Source: Paenibacillus sp. FSL K6-1096 (GTDB lineage Bacteria > Bacillota > Bacilli > Paenibacillales > Paenibacillaceae). Taken from it: DNA of 64,000 nucleotides. A program made the translations under genes and the position numbers. The number at the start of each line of letters is the position of its first letter. The stretch's first letter is position 1. This document shows positions 1 through 9,345 of the stretch, piece by piece. Location of the stretch: contig NZ_CP150274.1 in NCBI RefSeq assembly GCF_037977055.1, forward strand, positions 2,604,001 to 2,668,000, written 5' to 3'. Under the pieces are notes generated by a model that saw only the letters and a list, made by a program, of their open reading frames with translations, had not been told where the DNA came from and searched no databases.

Positions 1-632
1 GCTCTTCCGGCCGGGTCCTGAAACATAAGCCCAAGCTGCTCGGGAAGCCCTTCGGTATCCATGCCGTTCAGCCCTGCCGTACCTGAGATGGCCGCAGCAA
101 GGATACACTGCAGCTCCGTATCCGGCGTAAGCCCCAGAACGCTGTGGGCGGCCTGCTCCAGCTCACTGTTCCATTCCCCCTGAATCAGCCGGTTGATCAG
201 GCTATGGACCAGGAAGTTGTGCTTCTTGCGCTCCTCTGCTCTGGAAGCGGTTTCATTTTGGATAATACCGCTGATCTTCGCCAGCAGCGCCTCCATCTCC
301 TCATCGTCTGCCGGCTTTAGCAGGTAGCCGTCGACCTTATGACGCAGCGCCGTCCGGGCATAGCTGAAGTTGTCATACCCGCTCAGGATCACGAATCTTG
401 GCGGAGGGTCCATCTCTTCCTTCACCGCAGCAATCAGCTCCAGACCGCTCATCACCGGCAGGTTAATATCTGTAAGCAGCAGGTCCGGCTGATGCTCGCG
501 GACCAGCCGCAGGGCATCCCCGGCGCTAAGTGCTTCGGCACACACCTCGAACCCCGACTTCTCCCAGTCCACCATCGTTCTGAGCCCTTCCAGAACCCAG
601 GGTTCATCGTCTACAATCATGACTTTCAGCAT
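1..632 (-). CDS. YesN-type response regulator, 3' end cut by window edge
   Basis: This is the N-terminal 210 residues of a two-component response regulator. The receiver domain is complete: acidic pair D8-D9, phospho-acceptor Asp55 in a TDINLP context, and the conserved Lys106 in LLKPAD. A helical linker follows before the window ends. Receivers of this type in Firmicutes (YesN family) usually carry a C-terminal AraC HTH and are paired with a YesM sensor kinase that controls sugar uptake. Both the HTH and the kinase would lie outside the window, so that part is inference. The ATG at 632 is preceded by AGGAG with good spacing. The gene reads away from the nucleoside operon and is separated from it by a repeat array and a terminator. 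Confidence 0.9.
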   Translation of the reverse strand, partial: MLKVMIVDDEPWVLEGLRTMVDWEKSGFEVCAEALSAGDALRLVREHQPDLLLTDINLPVMSGLELIAAVKEEMDPPPRFVILSGYDNFSYARTALRHKVDGYLLKPADDEEMEALLAKISGIIQNETASRAEERKKHNFLVHSLINRLIQGEWNSELEQAAHSVLGLTPDTELQCILAAAISGTAGLNGMDTEGLPEQLGLMFQDPAGR

Positions 633-770
633 GAGCTCACTCCTATCCTTCAAAATGAAATGGGAATACCCCATGAATTACCAATAATGCTAACATACAA
701 GTTGAAGGTTGTGAATTATAAGTTCAGCGGGTGATGGACCCGAGTCTGGTGGCACCAATGCAGTCAAGCG

Positions 771-900
771 ATTGTAGTCGGTTTTCTGCATATATCCGAC
801 CACCCCACCCTCGCGCCAGCCCAATGTAGTCGGTTTTTCGATTACATTGCGCCCACACACCATTATCCGGTGCAATATGGTCGGTTTTTCGATTACAGTC
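771..900. repeat. Palindrome array A, about 51-bp period (3 units)
   Basis: Units start near 777, 829 and 880, so the steps are 52 and 51 bp. Units 2 and 3 share GTCGGTTTTTCGATTACA exactly; unit 1 keeps GTCGGTTTTC and then diverges. Each full unit is an imperfect palindrome, with TGTAGTCG facing CGATTACA across a T-rich centre. The array fills the gap between the terminator of the nucleoside operon and the start of the response regulator gene. No credible gene overlaps it. Confidence 0.75.
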
Positions 901-910
901 GGATGAAACA

Positions 911-972
911 CACAAAAAGCCGCCCAACCGCACCGGATGTTCTCCCCTGAAAACATCCGGTGCGAGGCGACT
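911..972 (-). terminator. Terminator of the nucleoside operon
   Basis: On the minus strand a 12-bp perfect stem (930-941 pairs with 952-963) is extended by GGCG/CGCC pairing and followed by a T run at 913-917. It lies just downstream of the ADP-ribosylglycohydrolase stop codon. Confidence 0.85.
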
Positions 973-1008
973 TCATATAAAAGTGCACTCAAATATTTAA
1001 ACCTAAGC

Positions 1009-2400
1009 CTACTCCCCCAGCTCCCCACGCAGCTTCAGGAACACCTGATAGCTCCGCTCCGCGACCTCGGAGATCGCGATCGGGTGGAAGCCCGGCAGGT
1101 CCGCATACAGCGTGTCATTCAGCGGTGCGGTCCAGTTCACGGGCAGCTTGGCTGCACCCAGCTTCGCGCCCATAATTGAGCCGACAGTTGCGCCGTTGCA
1201 GTCCGTGTCCATCCCGGCCGCAACCGAGGTGACAACGGCTTTCTCGAAATCATTGCCGCCGTAGATCAGCGAAGCGGCCACGATGGCGGCGTTGTTGTTC
1301 GTATGCACCGGGTCATAATGGCTGAACTCGTCCCATAACAGGCTGACCAGCTCCCGCTGCGTGCCTGCCTGCTGGGCAAGCTCCACTCCCCGCAGTACAT
1401 CCCGGGCCAGTCTGCTGGTTGAAGGAATCTCACTTAGCCCGACCTCTACAATCTCTTCGTTGCTAAGGCCCGCGAAGGCCGCCGAGATCATCGCAGCATT
1501 GAACATTTCGCCATAGATCCCGTTCTTCACATGCGAGAACGAGGCATCCCGCCAGCCCAGCTCCGCCGCCAGCTCAGGATGTCCGGCTGCCCCATAGGCC
1601 AGCCCGTCCGCACGGATCGCCGCGCCGATCCATTCCCGGTACGGATTGAGGTGCATCCGCACCCGCTCCTGGCGCAACGGCCAATCCGCCGGCTTCTCGC
1701 CATGCAGATGGGAGGTCTCCTGGGCAAAGTTCATATAGCTCTGCGTTTCCGCCGTACATACCTGACTGTAGGTCAGATGCCCATGCCACAGCTTGCCTAT
1801 GTCCCAGGAATCCCAGTTCAGCCCTTTCTGCTCCAGCAGGAGCAGACCCAGCACGGTATAGCGGATATCGTCATCGCTCTCCATGTAGCTAATCTTCTCG
1901 CGTGTACTGGTGAATGACCAGTCGCTTAAGCCGAGCCCGTATTCCTCCCGGGCTGTTGAGAACTCCGGAGTATATCCTTTGATCGGCCAAGCGTCCGCGC
2001 CACGGAACCATAGCTCAATGTTCTCCCAGCCGGGGCGGCCATCCTTCCCGTACAGGTAATCCCAGTATTCCAGCGGCTTGCCCAGCGCACAGCCGACACT
2101 GCGGCCGAGCCACGCGCCGTAGAACCGGTCCCGCCACTGGTCCGGCGTCCAGTCCACCGCCAGCTTACGCGGACCCTCCGGGCGGAGCTGCCGAATCGCT
2201 TCCAGCTCCGACGGCTCCTGGTAAGGGAAGCTTGCGTCCACCGGAAGCGCCATCAGCTCCCGGTAGACCTCCATCAGCTTAGCTTCATCATTCCCGGCCG
2301 CATCCAGCTTCTCCGCCAGACTGCCCGGCTGGCAGCCTTCCTCAATCCGCTGCTGCAGCTCGAACCTGACCGTCTCCTGCAGACGTTCCCAGCCAGCCAT
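1009..2400 (-). CDS. ADP-ribosylglycohydrolase (DraG/ARH) family protein
   Basis: This 463-residue protein belongs to the DraG/ARH fold, which removes ADP-ribose from proteins or small ADP-ribosyl compounds using two Mg ions. The C-terminal metal signature AGMDTDCNGATVG matches the family's (G)xDTDxNxA-type motif. An upstream FYGAWLGRSVGCALGKP segment matches the conserved N-terminal metal-site region. About 90 extra N-terminal residues precede the core. The gene begins 3 bp after the nucleoside hydrolase stop and is the last gene of the operon. That placement suggests a small-molecule substrate, such as ADP-ribose or an ADP-ribosylated nucleoside, and not nitrogenase regulation. The substrate is not shown by the sequence. 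Confidence 0.85.
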   Translation of the reverse strand: MAGWERLQETVRFELQQRIEEGCQPGSLAEKLDAAGNDEAKLMEVYRELMALPVDASFPYQEPSELEAIRQLRPEGPRKLAVDWTPDQWRDRFYGAWLGRSVGCALGKPLEYWDYLYGKDGRPGWENIELWFRGADAWPIKGYTPEFSTAREEYGLGLSDWSFTSTREKISYMESDDDIRYTVLGLLLLEQKGLNWDSWDIGKLWHGHLTYSQVCTAETQSYMNFAQETSHLHGEKPADWPLRQERVRMHLNPYREWIGAAIRADGLAYGAAGHPELAAELGWRDASFSHVKNGIYGEMFNAAMISAAFAGLSNEEIVEVGLSEIPSTSRLARDVLRGVELAQQAGTQRELVSLLWDEFSHYDPVHTNNNAAIVAASLIYGGNDFEKAVVTSVAAGMDTDCNGATVGSIMGAKLGAAKLPVNWTAPLNDTLYADLPGFHPIAISEVAERSYQVFLKLRGELGE

Positions 2401-2403
2401 CGG

Positions 2404-3366
2404 CTAAGCTTCTCCCGCCGGCGACTCCAACTGCCGGTCTAACCGGTCCAACGAATCGAATAGCAGCTTAATGAAGGCTTCGCGGTCTACACCGAGCAGT
2501 ACTTCCGTATTAGCCGGCTGGTCCGGCTTTTTGCGCCGGTCGGCCACGGTCATGCCCCGGGTCAGCTTGCCTTCGGTCTCCACTGTCACATACAGGTTCT
2601 CCGATTCAAACAGCTCCGGGTGCAGCAGCCAGGCAATGGCGCACGGGTCATGCAGGGCGTTGCCGACAAAGCCCATCTTTTTGCCATAGATGGAGTAGAA
2701 ATCAAGCAGCTCGCCAACCATGACGGATACAGGCCCGCGCGTCTTCAGCTCCTCAATCTCCTCTTCAAAAATTGCCGCCTTATCCGTCACATCCAATCCG
2801 CTCATTACAATCGGTATCCCGGATTCGAAGACGATCCTTGCCGCCTCCGGGTCTACATAAATATTGAACTCCGCCGTCCGGGTCACGTTACCGTAAGCCA
2901 GCCCGCCGCCCATCAGGGAGATTTTCTCAATGCGTTCCTTCACTTCAGGGTATGCCGTAATCAGTAGGGCAATATTCGTCAGCGGTGCAGTAGGCACCAG
3001 GGTAATCTTCTCTTCGGAGGAGCGGATAATGTCCAGCATGAACTCTACCGCTCCCTGCTCTACGGGCTTGAACTTGCTCGCCGGAAGCGCAGGACCGTCC
3101 ATGCCTGACTCGCCGTGGGCTTCCTCTCCGGTGACCAGCTTGCCGAGCAGCGGCTGCGCCGCTCCCTTGGCTACCGGAATATCGGCGTTCACAAAGCTGA
3201 GGATCTTGAGTGCATTGTCTGTGATTTTATCAAGAATCTGGTTGCCTCCGACCGTGGTAATGCCCCGGATGTCCAGTTGCTCCGGATGAGCCAGCGCAAG
3301 CAGAATGGCAATCGCATCATCATGCCCCGGATCGCAGTCAATCAGAATAGGTGTAGGTGTTGGCAT
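2404..3366 (-). CDS. Inosine/uridine-preferring nucleoside hydrolase
   Basis: This 320-residue enzyme hydrolyses the N-glycosidic bond of ribonucleosides to base plus ribose. The Ca-binding aspartate cluster is at the N-terminus (D10, D12, D16, D17 in DCDPGHDD), and the family's central segment with EFNIYVDPEAA is intact. A strong AAGGAGG lies 8 bp upstream of the ATG. It sits 22 bp after the second permease gene and immediately before the ADP-ribosylglycohydrolase. Nucleosides brought in by the transporter would therefore be split directly in the cytoplasm. Purine versus pyrimidine preference cannot be decided here. Confidence 0.92.
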   Translation of the reverse strand: MPTPTPILIDCDPGHDDAIAILLALAHPEQLDIRGITTVGGNQILDKITDNALKILSFVNADIPVAKGAAQPLLGKLVTGEEAHGESGMDGPALPASKFKPVEQGAVEFMLDIIRSSEEKITLVPTAPLTNIALLITAYPEVKERIEKISLMGGGLAYGNVTRTAEFNIYVDPEAARIVFESGIPIVMSGLDVTDKAAIFEEEIEELKTRGPVSVMVGELLDFYSIYGKKMGFVGNALHDPCAIAWLLHPELFESENLYVTVETEGKLTRGMTVADRRKKPDQPANTEVLLGVDREAFIKLLFDSLDRLDRQLESPAGEA

Positions 3367-3388
3367 TGTGGTCGCCTCCTTGTATAAA

Positions 3389-4327
3389 TTATTTGCCAGC
3401 CGTAGTCTTCAGCTTCCGGTTCTTCTTCCGGCTCTCCGAAATGGCGTAGATAATCAGACCGATGACCGTTGCCACATACGGCAGTGTAGCGATCAGCTCC
3501 GCCGGAATCTTCAGCACTTGCAGGGCATTGGAGAGCGCATCGGCTGCCCCGAATAGCAGGGAGGTCAGCGCGGTGCCCACGGTGGTGCTCCGGCCCATGG
3601 ATTCTGCCGCGATGGCAATCCAGCCCCGGCCCGCCACCATATCGCGGGTGAACAGCGACAGATAGCCCATCGACATGTACGCTCCGCCCAGACTCGCGAA
3701 GAAGCCGCTGAGTAACAGCGCCGTATACTGAATACGGATAACGCTGACCCCAACCGACTGGGCCGCATGAGGGTTCTCGCCGACTGAACGGATACGCAGA
3801 CCCATCGGGGTGCGGTTCAGCAGATAATAGACCACCAGCACGGAGATAATCGAGAGATAGGTCAGAATGTGGTGCCCCGACAGAATTGGCCCCAGCACCG
3901 GAATATCCTTCAGCAGCGGAATCTCAATACTCGGCAGTACCTTGCTCGCCAGCGAGGTGGACGAGCCCTTGTCCCCGCTGAGCAGATACAGAATGAACAC
4001 CGTTCCGCCGGAGGCGAACATGTTGATGGCCACACCGCCGAGAATGATATGAGTCTTGAACTTCAGGGTGAAAAAAGCGAGAATCCCCGCGATCAGCGTC
4101 CCCGACAGCACCGCCCCCAGCAGTCCGACCCAGGCGCTCTGTGTATAGGCGCTGACAATGACCCCGGCCAGCGCCGAGACCAGCATGATCCCTTCCATCC
4201 CGATGTTGATGATGCCGGCCCGGTTCGAGATCAGCGCTCCCAGCGCAGCGAACAGGATCGGCGTAGTGACACGCAGGACAGAGAAGGCAAAATCCGTCGT
4301 CAGAATGACATTCAGCAGGCTGTTCAT
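3389..4327 (-). CDS. nupQ: Nucleoside ABC transporter permease (NupQ-like)
   Basis: This 312-residue integral membrane protein has about eight to nine hydrophobic segments and belongs to the branched-chain/ribose permease superfamily. The GINIGMEGIMLVSALAGV segment is typical of the YufQ/NupQ half of BMP-type nucleoside importers. Its ATG overlaps the stop of the preceding permease by 4 bp, indicating translational coupling. The order lipoprotein, ATPase, longer permease, shorter permease equals nupNOPQ of Bacillus subtilis, a guanosine importer, so a purine nucleoside substrate is likely but inferred. Confidence 0.88.
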   Translation of the reverse strand: MNSLLNVILTTDFAFSVLRVTTPILFAALGALISNRAGIINIGMEGIMLVSALAGVIVSAYTQSAWVGLLGAVLSGTLIAGILAFFTLKFKTHIILGGVAINMFASGGTVFILYLLSGDKGSSTSLASKVLPSIEIPLLKDIPVLGPILSGHHILTYLSIISVLVVYYLLNRTPMGLRIRSVGENPHAAQSVGVSVIRIQYTALLLSGFFASLGGAYMSMGYLSLFTRDMVAGRGWIAIAAESMGRSTTVGTALTSLLFGAADALSNALQVLKIPAELIATLPYVATVIGLIIYAISESRKKNRKLKTTAGK

Positions 4328-5370
4328 GCTTCCTTCGCCTCCTTCAGCAGCATTCTGTTCTTCCAGAACTTGAGGAACTGCTCAGCGGAAATCAGCAGAA
4401 TAATGACGGCCTGGATGATGGAGATCATCTCGGACGGCACATCGGACAGACGTGCCATCAGGTCAGCGCCGATGCGGATATAGGCCAGAAAGAGCGCTGA
4501 GCCAATGACCGACAGCGGGTTGTTCTTCGCCAGCATCGCGACTAGCGCCCCGTCGAGGCCGTAACCCGGCAGCGAGGTCCACTGGAAGCGGCTGTACATC
4601 CCGAGCACCTCCACCGAGCCGCCCATCCCGGCGATGAATCCGGCAATCAGGTGGACCAGAATGATCACCTTGGCCGTTTTCATGCCCGAATAGCGGGCGA
4701 ATTCCCGGTTGACCCCGGTCATCCGCAGCTCATAGCCCCATTTGGTCCGGTAGAGGAACAGATGGGCCAGCACAATAAGCACCAGTACAATAATAAGTCC
4801 GGTGTGAATCCGTGTACCGGTGAACAGCTTGGTCAGCTGCGCGGTTTTCTCGAATTTGAAGGAGACGTTGGCGAAGGCCTTGGCATCCCGCAGATGATAA
4901 TTCAGCAGGTACAGCCCCACTCCGAACAGGATACTGTTGAACATCAGCGAGGTTACCAGCTCGTTCGCATTCCACTTGGCCTTGAGTATGCCGGGAATGG
5001 CCGACAGGATGGCCCCGACGATGGAGCCTGCAAGAATAGCCACCAGCGGATGCAGCCAGCTGTTCAGGCTGAGATGAATCGCCAGTGCAGCCGTGACAAT
5101 CCCGGAGAAGTAGAAGATCCCCTCCGCCCCCAGGTTGAACATATTCGCCCGGAACAGCAGGGAGACGGCCAGCCCGGTGAACATCAGCGGAATCGCCATT
5201 TCAATGACGTTGCCGATATGACCCTTGGTCGAGAGCGGCTCGATCAGGAAGATGCCGATCGTCTTCACCGGATGGTCGCTGACCAGCGAGATAATCAGAA
5301 AAGCGATAATCAGGGCAATGGCAATGACAGCTGCCGTCCGGATCGCTTCGAAATATTTCACTTTAAACAT
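4324..5370 (-). CDS. nupP: Nucleoside ABC transporter permease (NupP-like)
   Basis: This is a membrane permease of 348 residues with an MFKVKYFEAIRT start, a long first TM helix and about nine further hydrophobic segments. The FNLGAEGIFYFSG segment is the counterpart of the NIGMEG loop in its partner. The frame is open 75 bp further upstream, but that extension has no ribosome site and lies inside the ATPase gene. The ATG at 5370 overlaps the ATPase stop by 8 bp, so I chose it. It should pair with the next permease and the double ATPase in one importer. Confidence 0.88.
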   Translation of the reverse strand: MFKVKYFEAIRTAAVIAIALIIAFLIISLVSDHPVKTIGIFLIEPLSTKGHIGNVIEMAIPLMFTGLAVSLLFRANMFNLGAEGIFYFSGIVTAALAIHLSLNSWLHPLVAILAGSIVGAILSAIPGILKAKWNANELVTSLMFNSILFGVGLYLLNYHLRDAKAFANVSFKFEKTAQLTKLFTGTRIHTGLIIVLVLIVLAHLFLYRTKWGYELRMTGVNREFARYSGMKTAKVIILVHLIAGFIAGMGGSVEVLGMYSRFQWTSLPGYGLDGALVAMLAKNNPLSVIGSALFLAYIRIGADLMARLSDVPSEMISIIQAVIILLISAEQFLKFWKNRMLLKEAKEA

Positions 5371-6925
5371 GATTGATGGCCCTCCCGGTCTGCTCTTTAT
5401 CCTGCCGGTGGATGCCCAGCATATACAGCCCCAGCTCTTCCTCACTGACTGCCGAAGGATGCTCGAAATAGGCTACAATCTGCCCTTCATACATCACCAG
5501 CAGACTGTCGCTCAGCTCCAGAATCTCGTTCAGATCCGCCGACACCAGCAGGGTCGCACAGTTCTTGGAACGAAGCTCCAGCAGCTTCTGGTGGATGAAT
5601 TGCGCCGCACCGATATCCACGCCCCGGGTCGGCTGCTCAGCAATCAGCAGCTGCGGGTTCGTAGCGCATTCCCGGGCCACCACCACCTTCTGCATATTAC
5701 CGCCGGACAGCATGCCGATCGGCTGCTGCGGGCCGGAGCAGCGCACCTTGAACTCCTCAACGAGCGAGGAGGCCAATGCCGCAATCCGTGATTTATGCAG
5801 AAAAGGTCCCTTATTCATATCCTTGGTCCGGTAACGGGTAGAAATCAGATTGTCGGCAATGCTGGCATCGGCAGCAGAGCCCTGGCGCATCCGGTCCTCC
5901 GGGATATAGGATACGCCCAGGCTGCGGATATTCAGAATATCCAGCCCGGTAATCTCCGTTCCCTTCACCTGTACCGATCCGCTGCTGGCTACGCCATGGA
6001 GGCCGCCGGTCAGCGCTTCGATCAGTTGGGTCTGGCCGTTACCCTCGACGCCGGCGATGCCGACGATTTGGCCTTCACGGACTGAGAAGCTGATGTCTGA
6101 CAGGAGCGCTTTGCCCTGGCTGTCCAAGACATTAAGCCCCTCTACCGCAAGCACCGGCTTGCCGTAAGGAACTTCGCCCTTGTCATACTTCAGCACGACA
6201 TCCCGGCCAACCATCAGCCGGGAGATTTCCTGCTCTGTTACATCACGGGTCTCGAAGACCCCTTCACTTCTGCCGCCGCGCATGATGGTAATCCGGTCGC
6301 AGATGGCTTTGACTTCCTTCAGCTTGTGCGAGATGAACACAATCGTGTGCCCCTGCTCCTTGAGCTGCTGCAGCTCGTGGAACAGCTCCTCGGTCTCCTG
6401 CGGAGTCAGGACGGCAGTAGGCTCGTCCAGGATAAGAATCCGGGCTCCGCGCACCAGCGCCTTCAGAATCTCCACCTTCTGCTTCATGCCGACGCTTAAG
6501 TCCTCGACCTTGGCTCTGGCATTTACCGTGAGGTTATATTTACGGGCCGTTTCCTCGGTCAGACGCACGGCCTCGGCAACATCGAAGCCTACGCCCTTCT
6601 TCGGTTCCATGCCCAGCACCATATTCTCCGCCACCGTAAAGGAAGGCACCAGCATGAAGTGCTGGTGCACCATGCCGATGCCGCGGTCAATCGCATCCTG
6701 CGGGGATTGCAGTCTGACCTGCTCCCCCCGGATGTAGAGCCCGCCTTCGCTGGGCTCCTCCATCCCGAACATTATTTTCATCAGCGTCGATTTGCCGGCC
6801 CCGTTCTCTCCCGCAATCGCATGAATCTCGCCCTCGCGCAGAGAGAACTCAACGTCCTTGTTGGCTACAACGCCGTTTGGATACACCTTGGTAATTCCCC
6901 GCATTTCCAGCAGAGCATTTGCCAT
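5363..6925 (-). CDS. nupO: Nucleoside ABC transporter, double ATP-binding subunit (NupO-like)
   Basis: At 520 residues this protein has two ABC domains in tandem, as in ribose and BMP-type importers. The first domain has Walker A GENGAGKST and Walker B LILDEPTAVL; its signature is the unusual LSVGMKQKVEI. The second domain has a degenerate Walker A (GVEGNGQTQ), a proper LSGGNMQK signature and LLIAEQPTRG. One composite site is thus expected to be hydrolytically weak, as is normal for this subfamily. It lies between the lipoprotein gene and the two permease genes. Confidence 0.92.
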   Translation of the reverse strand: MANALLEMRGITKVYPNGVVANKDVEFSLREGEIHAIAGENGAGKSTLMKIMFGMEEPSEGGLYIRGEQVRLQSPQDAIDRGIGMVHQHFMLVPSFTVAENMVLGMEPKKGVGFDVAEAVRLTEETARKYNLTVNARAKVEDLSVGMKQKVEILKALVRGARILILDEPTAVLTPQETEELFHELQQLKEQGHTIVFISHKLKEVKAICDRITIMRGGRSEGVFETRDVTEQEISRLMVGRDVVLKYDKGEVPYGKPVLAVEGLNVLDSQGKALLSDISFSVREGQIVGIAGVEGNGQTQLIEALTGGLHGVASSGSVQVKGTEITGLDILNIRSLGVSYIPEDRMRQGSAADASIADNLISTRYRTKDMNKGPFLHKSRIAALASSLVEEFKVRCSGPQQPIGMLSGGNMQKVVVARECATNPQLLIAEQPTRGVDIGAAQFIHQKLLELRSKNCATLLVSADLNEILELSDSLLVMYEGQIVAYFEHPSAVSEEELGLYMLGIHRQDKEQTGRAINHV

Positions 6926-6965
6926 GGGTCATCAACGCCTTTCAACCGGAATTCTGTTTCTATCC

Positions 6966-8102
6966 TTAAGGTTTAACAGCGTTACGGATGGCTTCTACCT
7001 CTGAGGTCTCCATCCCCATCGCATTATCCACTTTGATTTCCTTGTTAATCAGCTTCTGCTTCACTTCTTCAACCTTAGCCTGCAGGTCCGCCGGGAACAC
7101 CTCTTTATAAATCTCATTCTCGGCAATGCCTACGCCGTCTTCCACGAAGCCAAGCACATCGCGTTTACCCATTTCCAGCGTGCCGTCCTGCAGCTTCTTC
7201 ACCGCACCCAGGATGGCCGAATCGATCTTCTTAATCGCTGAAGTCACGATCAGATTAGCCTTCGCGCTGTCTGTATCCTTCAGCAGCATCGCCTGGTCGG
7301 AATCGACACCGATCGCATATTTGGTCTTCTCTTTTGCCGCATCAAAGATCCCCAGACCCGTACCGCCAGCCACGTTGAAAATAACATCCACACCGGAGTT
7401 ATACTGGATCAGCGACAACTCCTTGCCCTTGGCAGGGTTCACGAAATCACCGGCATAGGATACCGCTACCTTCACATCCGGATCAACATACTGTGCTCCC
7501 TGAATGTAACCGACCAGGAAGGCATTGATGCCGGGAATATCCATTCCGCCCAGGAAGCCGATTACGTTATCCTTGTTCGCGTTCGGCATATCCGACTGGG
7601 TAGCCAGCGCCGCAACCGCACCTGCCAGGAAGGAGACCTCGTTGGTCGAGTAGGACATGTTGTACATATTCGCAGGCGCTTCCTCGATGTCGGTATCATA
7701 GTTAATGAACTTTTTATCAGGGTTCGCTTCAGCCGTCGCATTGAACATTTCTGTAATTTCCGAGCCGCCGGAGATGACAACATCCCAATCCTCAGCCGCA
7801 ATATCGTTAAAAGTAGGCTCCCACTTCGTCTTGTCTGCACCCATTTCTACAACCTTGGTTTCAGCGCCCAGCTCGCTTTTTACCTTCTGCAGACCGCTGT
7901 TCGCCGCATCAAAAAACGATTTATCCCCCAAAGTCCCCGGAATCAGCAGCACAACTCTGAGCTTGTCCCCCGCAGCCGCATTCCCGCCCTCGGCATCCGT
8001 TCCCGGAGTAGCCGCATTTCCGTTACCGGACTTGTTGTTTCCGCACGCCGTGACCAGCACCATAACCGCCAGCAGCAATAAAGTAAGCATTCTCTTTGTC
8101 AT
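6966..8102 (-). CDS. nupN: BMP-family nucleoside-binding lipoprotein (NupN-like)
   Basis: This 378-residue lipoprotein starts with a basic, hydrophobic signal peptide ending in the lipobox VTAC, so Cys20 would be acylated. A Gly/Asn/Ala-rich linker follows, then the basic-membrane-protein (Bmp/Med) fold with LIPGTLGDKSFFDAANSG and the DVIFNVAGGTGLGIFDAAKE segment. It captures the nucleoside outside the membrane and hands it to the permeases. It is the first gene of the operon, about 40 bp before the ATPase gene. It is divergent from an AraC-type regulator gene 325 bp away, a likely but unproven controller. Confidence 0.92.
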   Translation of the reverse strand: MTKRMLTLLLLAVMVLVTACGNNKSGNGNAATPGTDAEGGNAAAGDKLRVVLLIPGTLGDKSFFDAANSGLQKVKSELGAETKVVEMGADKTKWEPTFNDIAAEDWDVVISGGSEITEMFNATAEANPDKKFINYDTDIEEAPANMYNMSYSTNEVSFLAGAVAALATQSDMPNANKDNVIGFLGGMDIPGINAFLVGYIQGAQYVDPDVKVAVSYAGDFVNPAKGKELSLIQYNSGVDVIFNVAGGTGLGIFDAAKEKTKYAIGVDSDQAMLLKDTDSAKANLIVTSAIKKIDSAILGAVKKLQDGTLEMGKRDVLGFVEDGVGIAENEIYKEVFPADLQAKVEEVKQKLINKEIKVDNAMGMETSEVEAIRNAVKP

Positions 8103-8427
8103 CTCTGAAGTTCACACCCCTGTTTGTAATAGTTCAACCCTGAGGAAAACATAAAATCCCAATTACACGTTTTGTTGTATCCGTTGAATCGGTCACCATG
8201 AATGAACAACTGTTGAAATTCTGAAAATATGCATTTTACTCTGAAAACCAAACATCCCATGTTACAATTTGCAAAAAAACCGCAGAAAACCCGAACAAGA
8301 TGGCCAGTCCAGTTGAGAATCTTCGGTTTTATTGATAAGATCATAACAAATGAAAACATAAATATTTATATATTTTCGGTCAACTTTTTGTACGATTCGG
8401 CTGAAACATCTGAAATGGAGGCTCATC
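8103..8427. other. Divergent intergenic region, nupN / AraC gene
   Basis: This AT-rich stretch of 325 bp holds the promoters for the nucleoside operon (minus) and the AraC-type gene (plus). I see no confident -35/-10 pair and no riboswitch: the conserved core of the purine riboswitch is absent. A TGGAGG ribosome site at about 8416-8421 serves the plus-strand gene. Confidence 0.5.
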
Positions 8428-9183
8428 ATGGATCGTGTCCTATATATTGTCAATGCAGAGCATGAAGCCGGTACTTATATCCCTCCCCATCAGCATGAAT
8501 GCTTCGAGCTGGTATATTACATCACTGGCCAGGGAACGTGCAGCATCGGCCAGCGCAGCTATCACTTCCGCCCCTCCACCTTCGGTCTGATTCCGCCGGG
8601 CTTCAAGCATGACGAGAATCACCAGCCCAGCCCGGAGGTGCTGTTCGTCGGCTTTCACTGCGGCAACCCGGTGATCAACTCGCTCTCCGGCGTCTTCGAT
8701 GACGACAAGGAGCATACCGTGCTGCAGACCCTGCAGCGGATGAATGCCGAATTCAAGCGCAAGCGCGACGGGTTCACCGAGCTCCTGAACCTGCAGATGA
8801 GCGAGATTACCGTCTATCTGCAGCGGCTGCTCAGCGCCTCCGGCTTCCACTCCCCGGCAGAGGATCAGATGCAGTATGTGCTGAATTATATGGATGAGCA
8901 CTACCGCCACCGGCTGTCCGTCGCCTCGCTGGCCGAGATGTCCGGGTACAGCTATGACCGCTTCCGCCATCTGTTCAAGGAGCGGTTTATGCATTCCCCG
9001 CACCGTTATCTTTTACTGAAACGCCTGGATTATGCCAAATCGCTCCTGCTGCACAGCCAGATGCATATTTCCGAGGTATCCGCCGCCGCCGGATTCGTGA
9101 ATGACGCCCAGTTCTGCAATATGTTCAAAAGAGAGACCGGCCTCTCCCCGCGCACCTTCCGCATCCGCAGCAGAGAGCTGTAG
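8428..9183 (+). CDS. AraC-family regulator with cupin sensor domain
   Basis: This 251-residue regulator has an N-terminal cupin-like ligand domain (PPHQHECFELVYYITG, then PPGFKHDE) and a C-terminal double HTH. The second helix pair fits the AraC signature (ISEVSAAAGFVNDAQFCNMFKRETGLSPRTFR). It lies divergent to the nucleoside-uptake operon and upstream of another AraC-type gene. Either could be its target. The ATG follows TGGAGG at good distance. Confidence 0.88.
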   Translation: MDRVLYIVNAEHEAGTYIPPHQHECFELVYYITGQGTCSIGQRSYHFRPSTFGLIPPGFKHDENHQPSPEVLFVGFHCGNPVINSLSGVFDDDKEHTVLQTLQRMNAEFKRKRDGFTELLNLQMSEITVYLQRLLSASGFHSPAEDQMQYVLNYMDEHYRHRLSVASLAEMSGYSYDRFRHLFKERFMHSPHRYLLLKRLDYAKSLLLHSQMHISEVSAAAGFVNDAQFCNMFKRETGLSPRTFRIRSREL

Positions 9184-9345
9184 CAGGGAGCGCTGAAAGT
9201 AGCTTTTGTCCACTAATCTTGGATATGTTCACTCCCTCCCGGTCCGGACTGTTCACTGTTGTAATCTTGTTCCACTGTCCTGTTCATAGGTTGCAGCTTA
9301 TAATCGTACTATGAACAATCCAGAGCAGGAGACAGGGGGTATTCC

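Noticed and set aside
8103..8427. Possible purine riboswitch before the nucleoside operon
   Set aside because: The conserved core positions and the paired stems of that class are not present.
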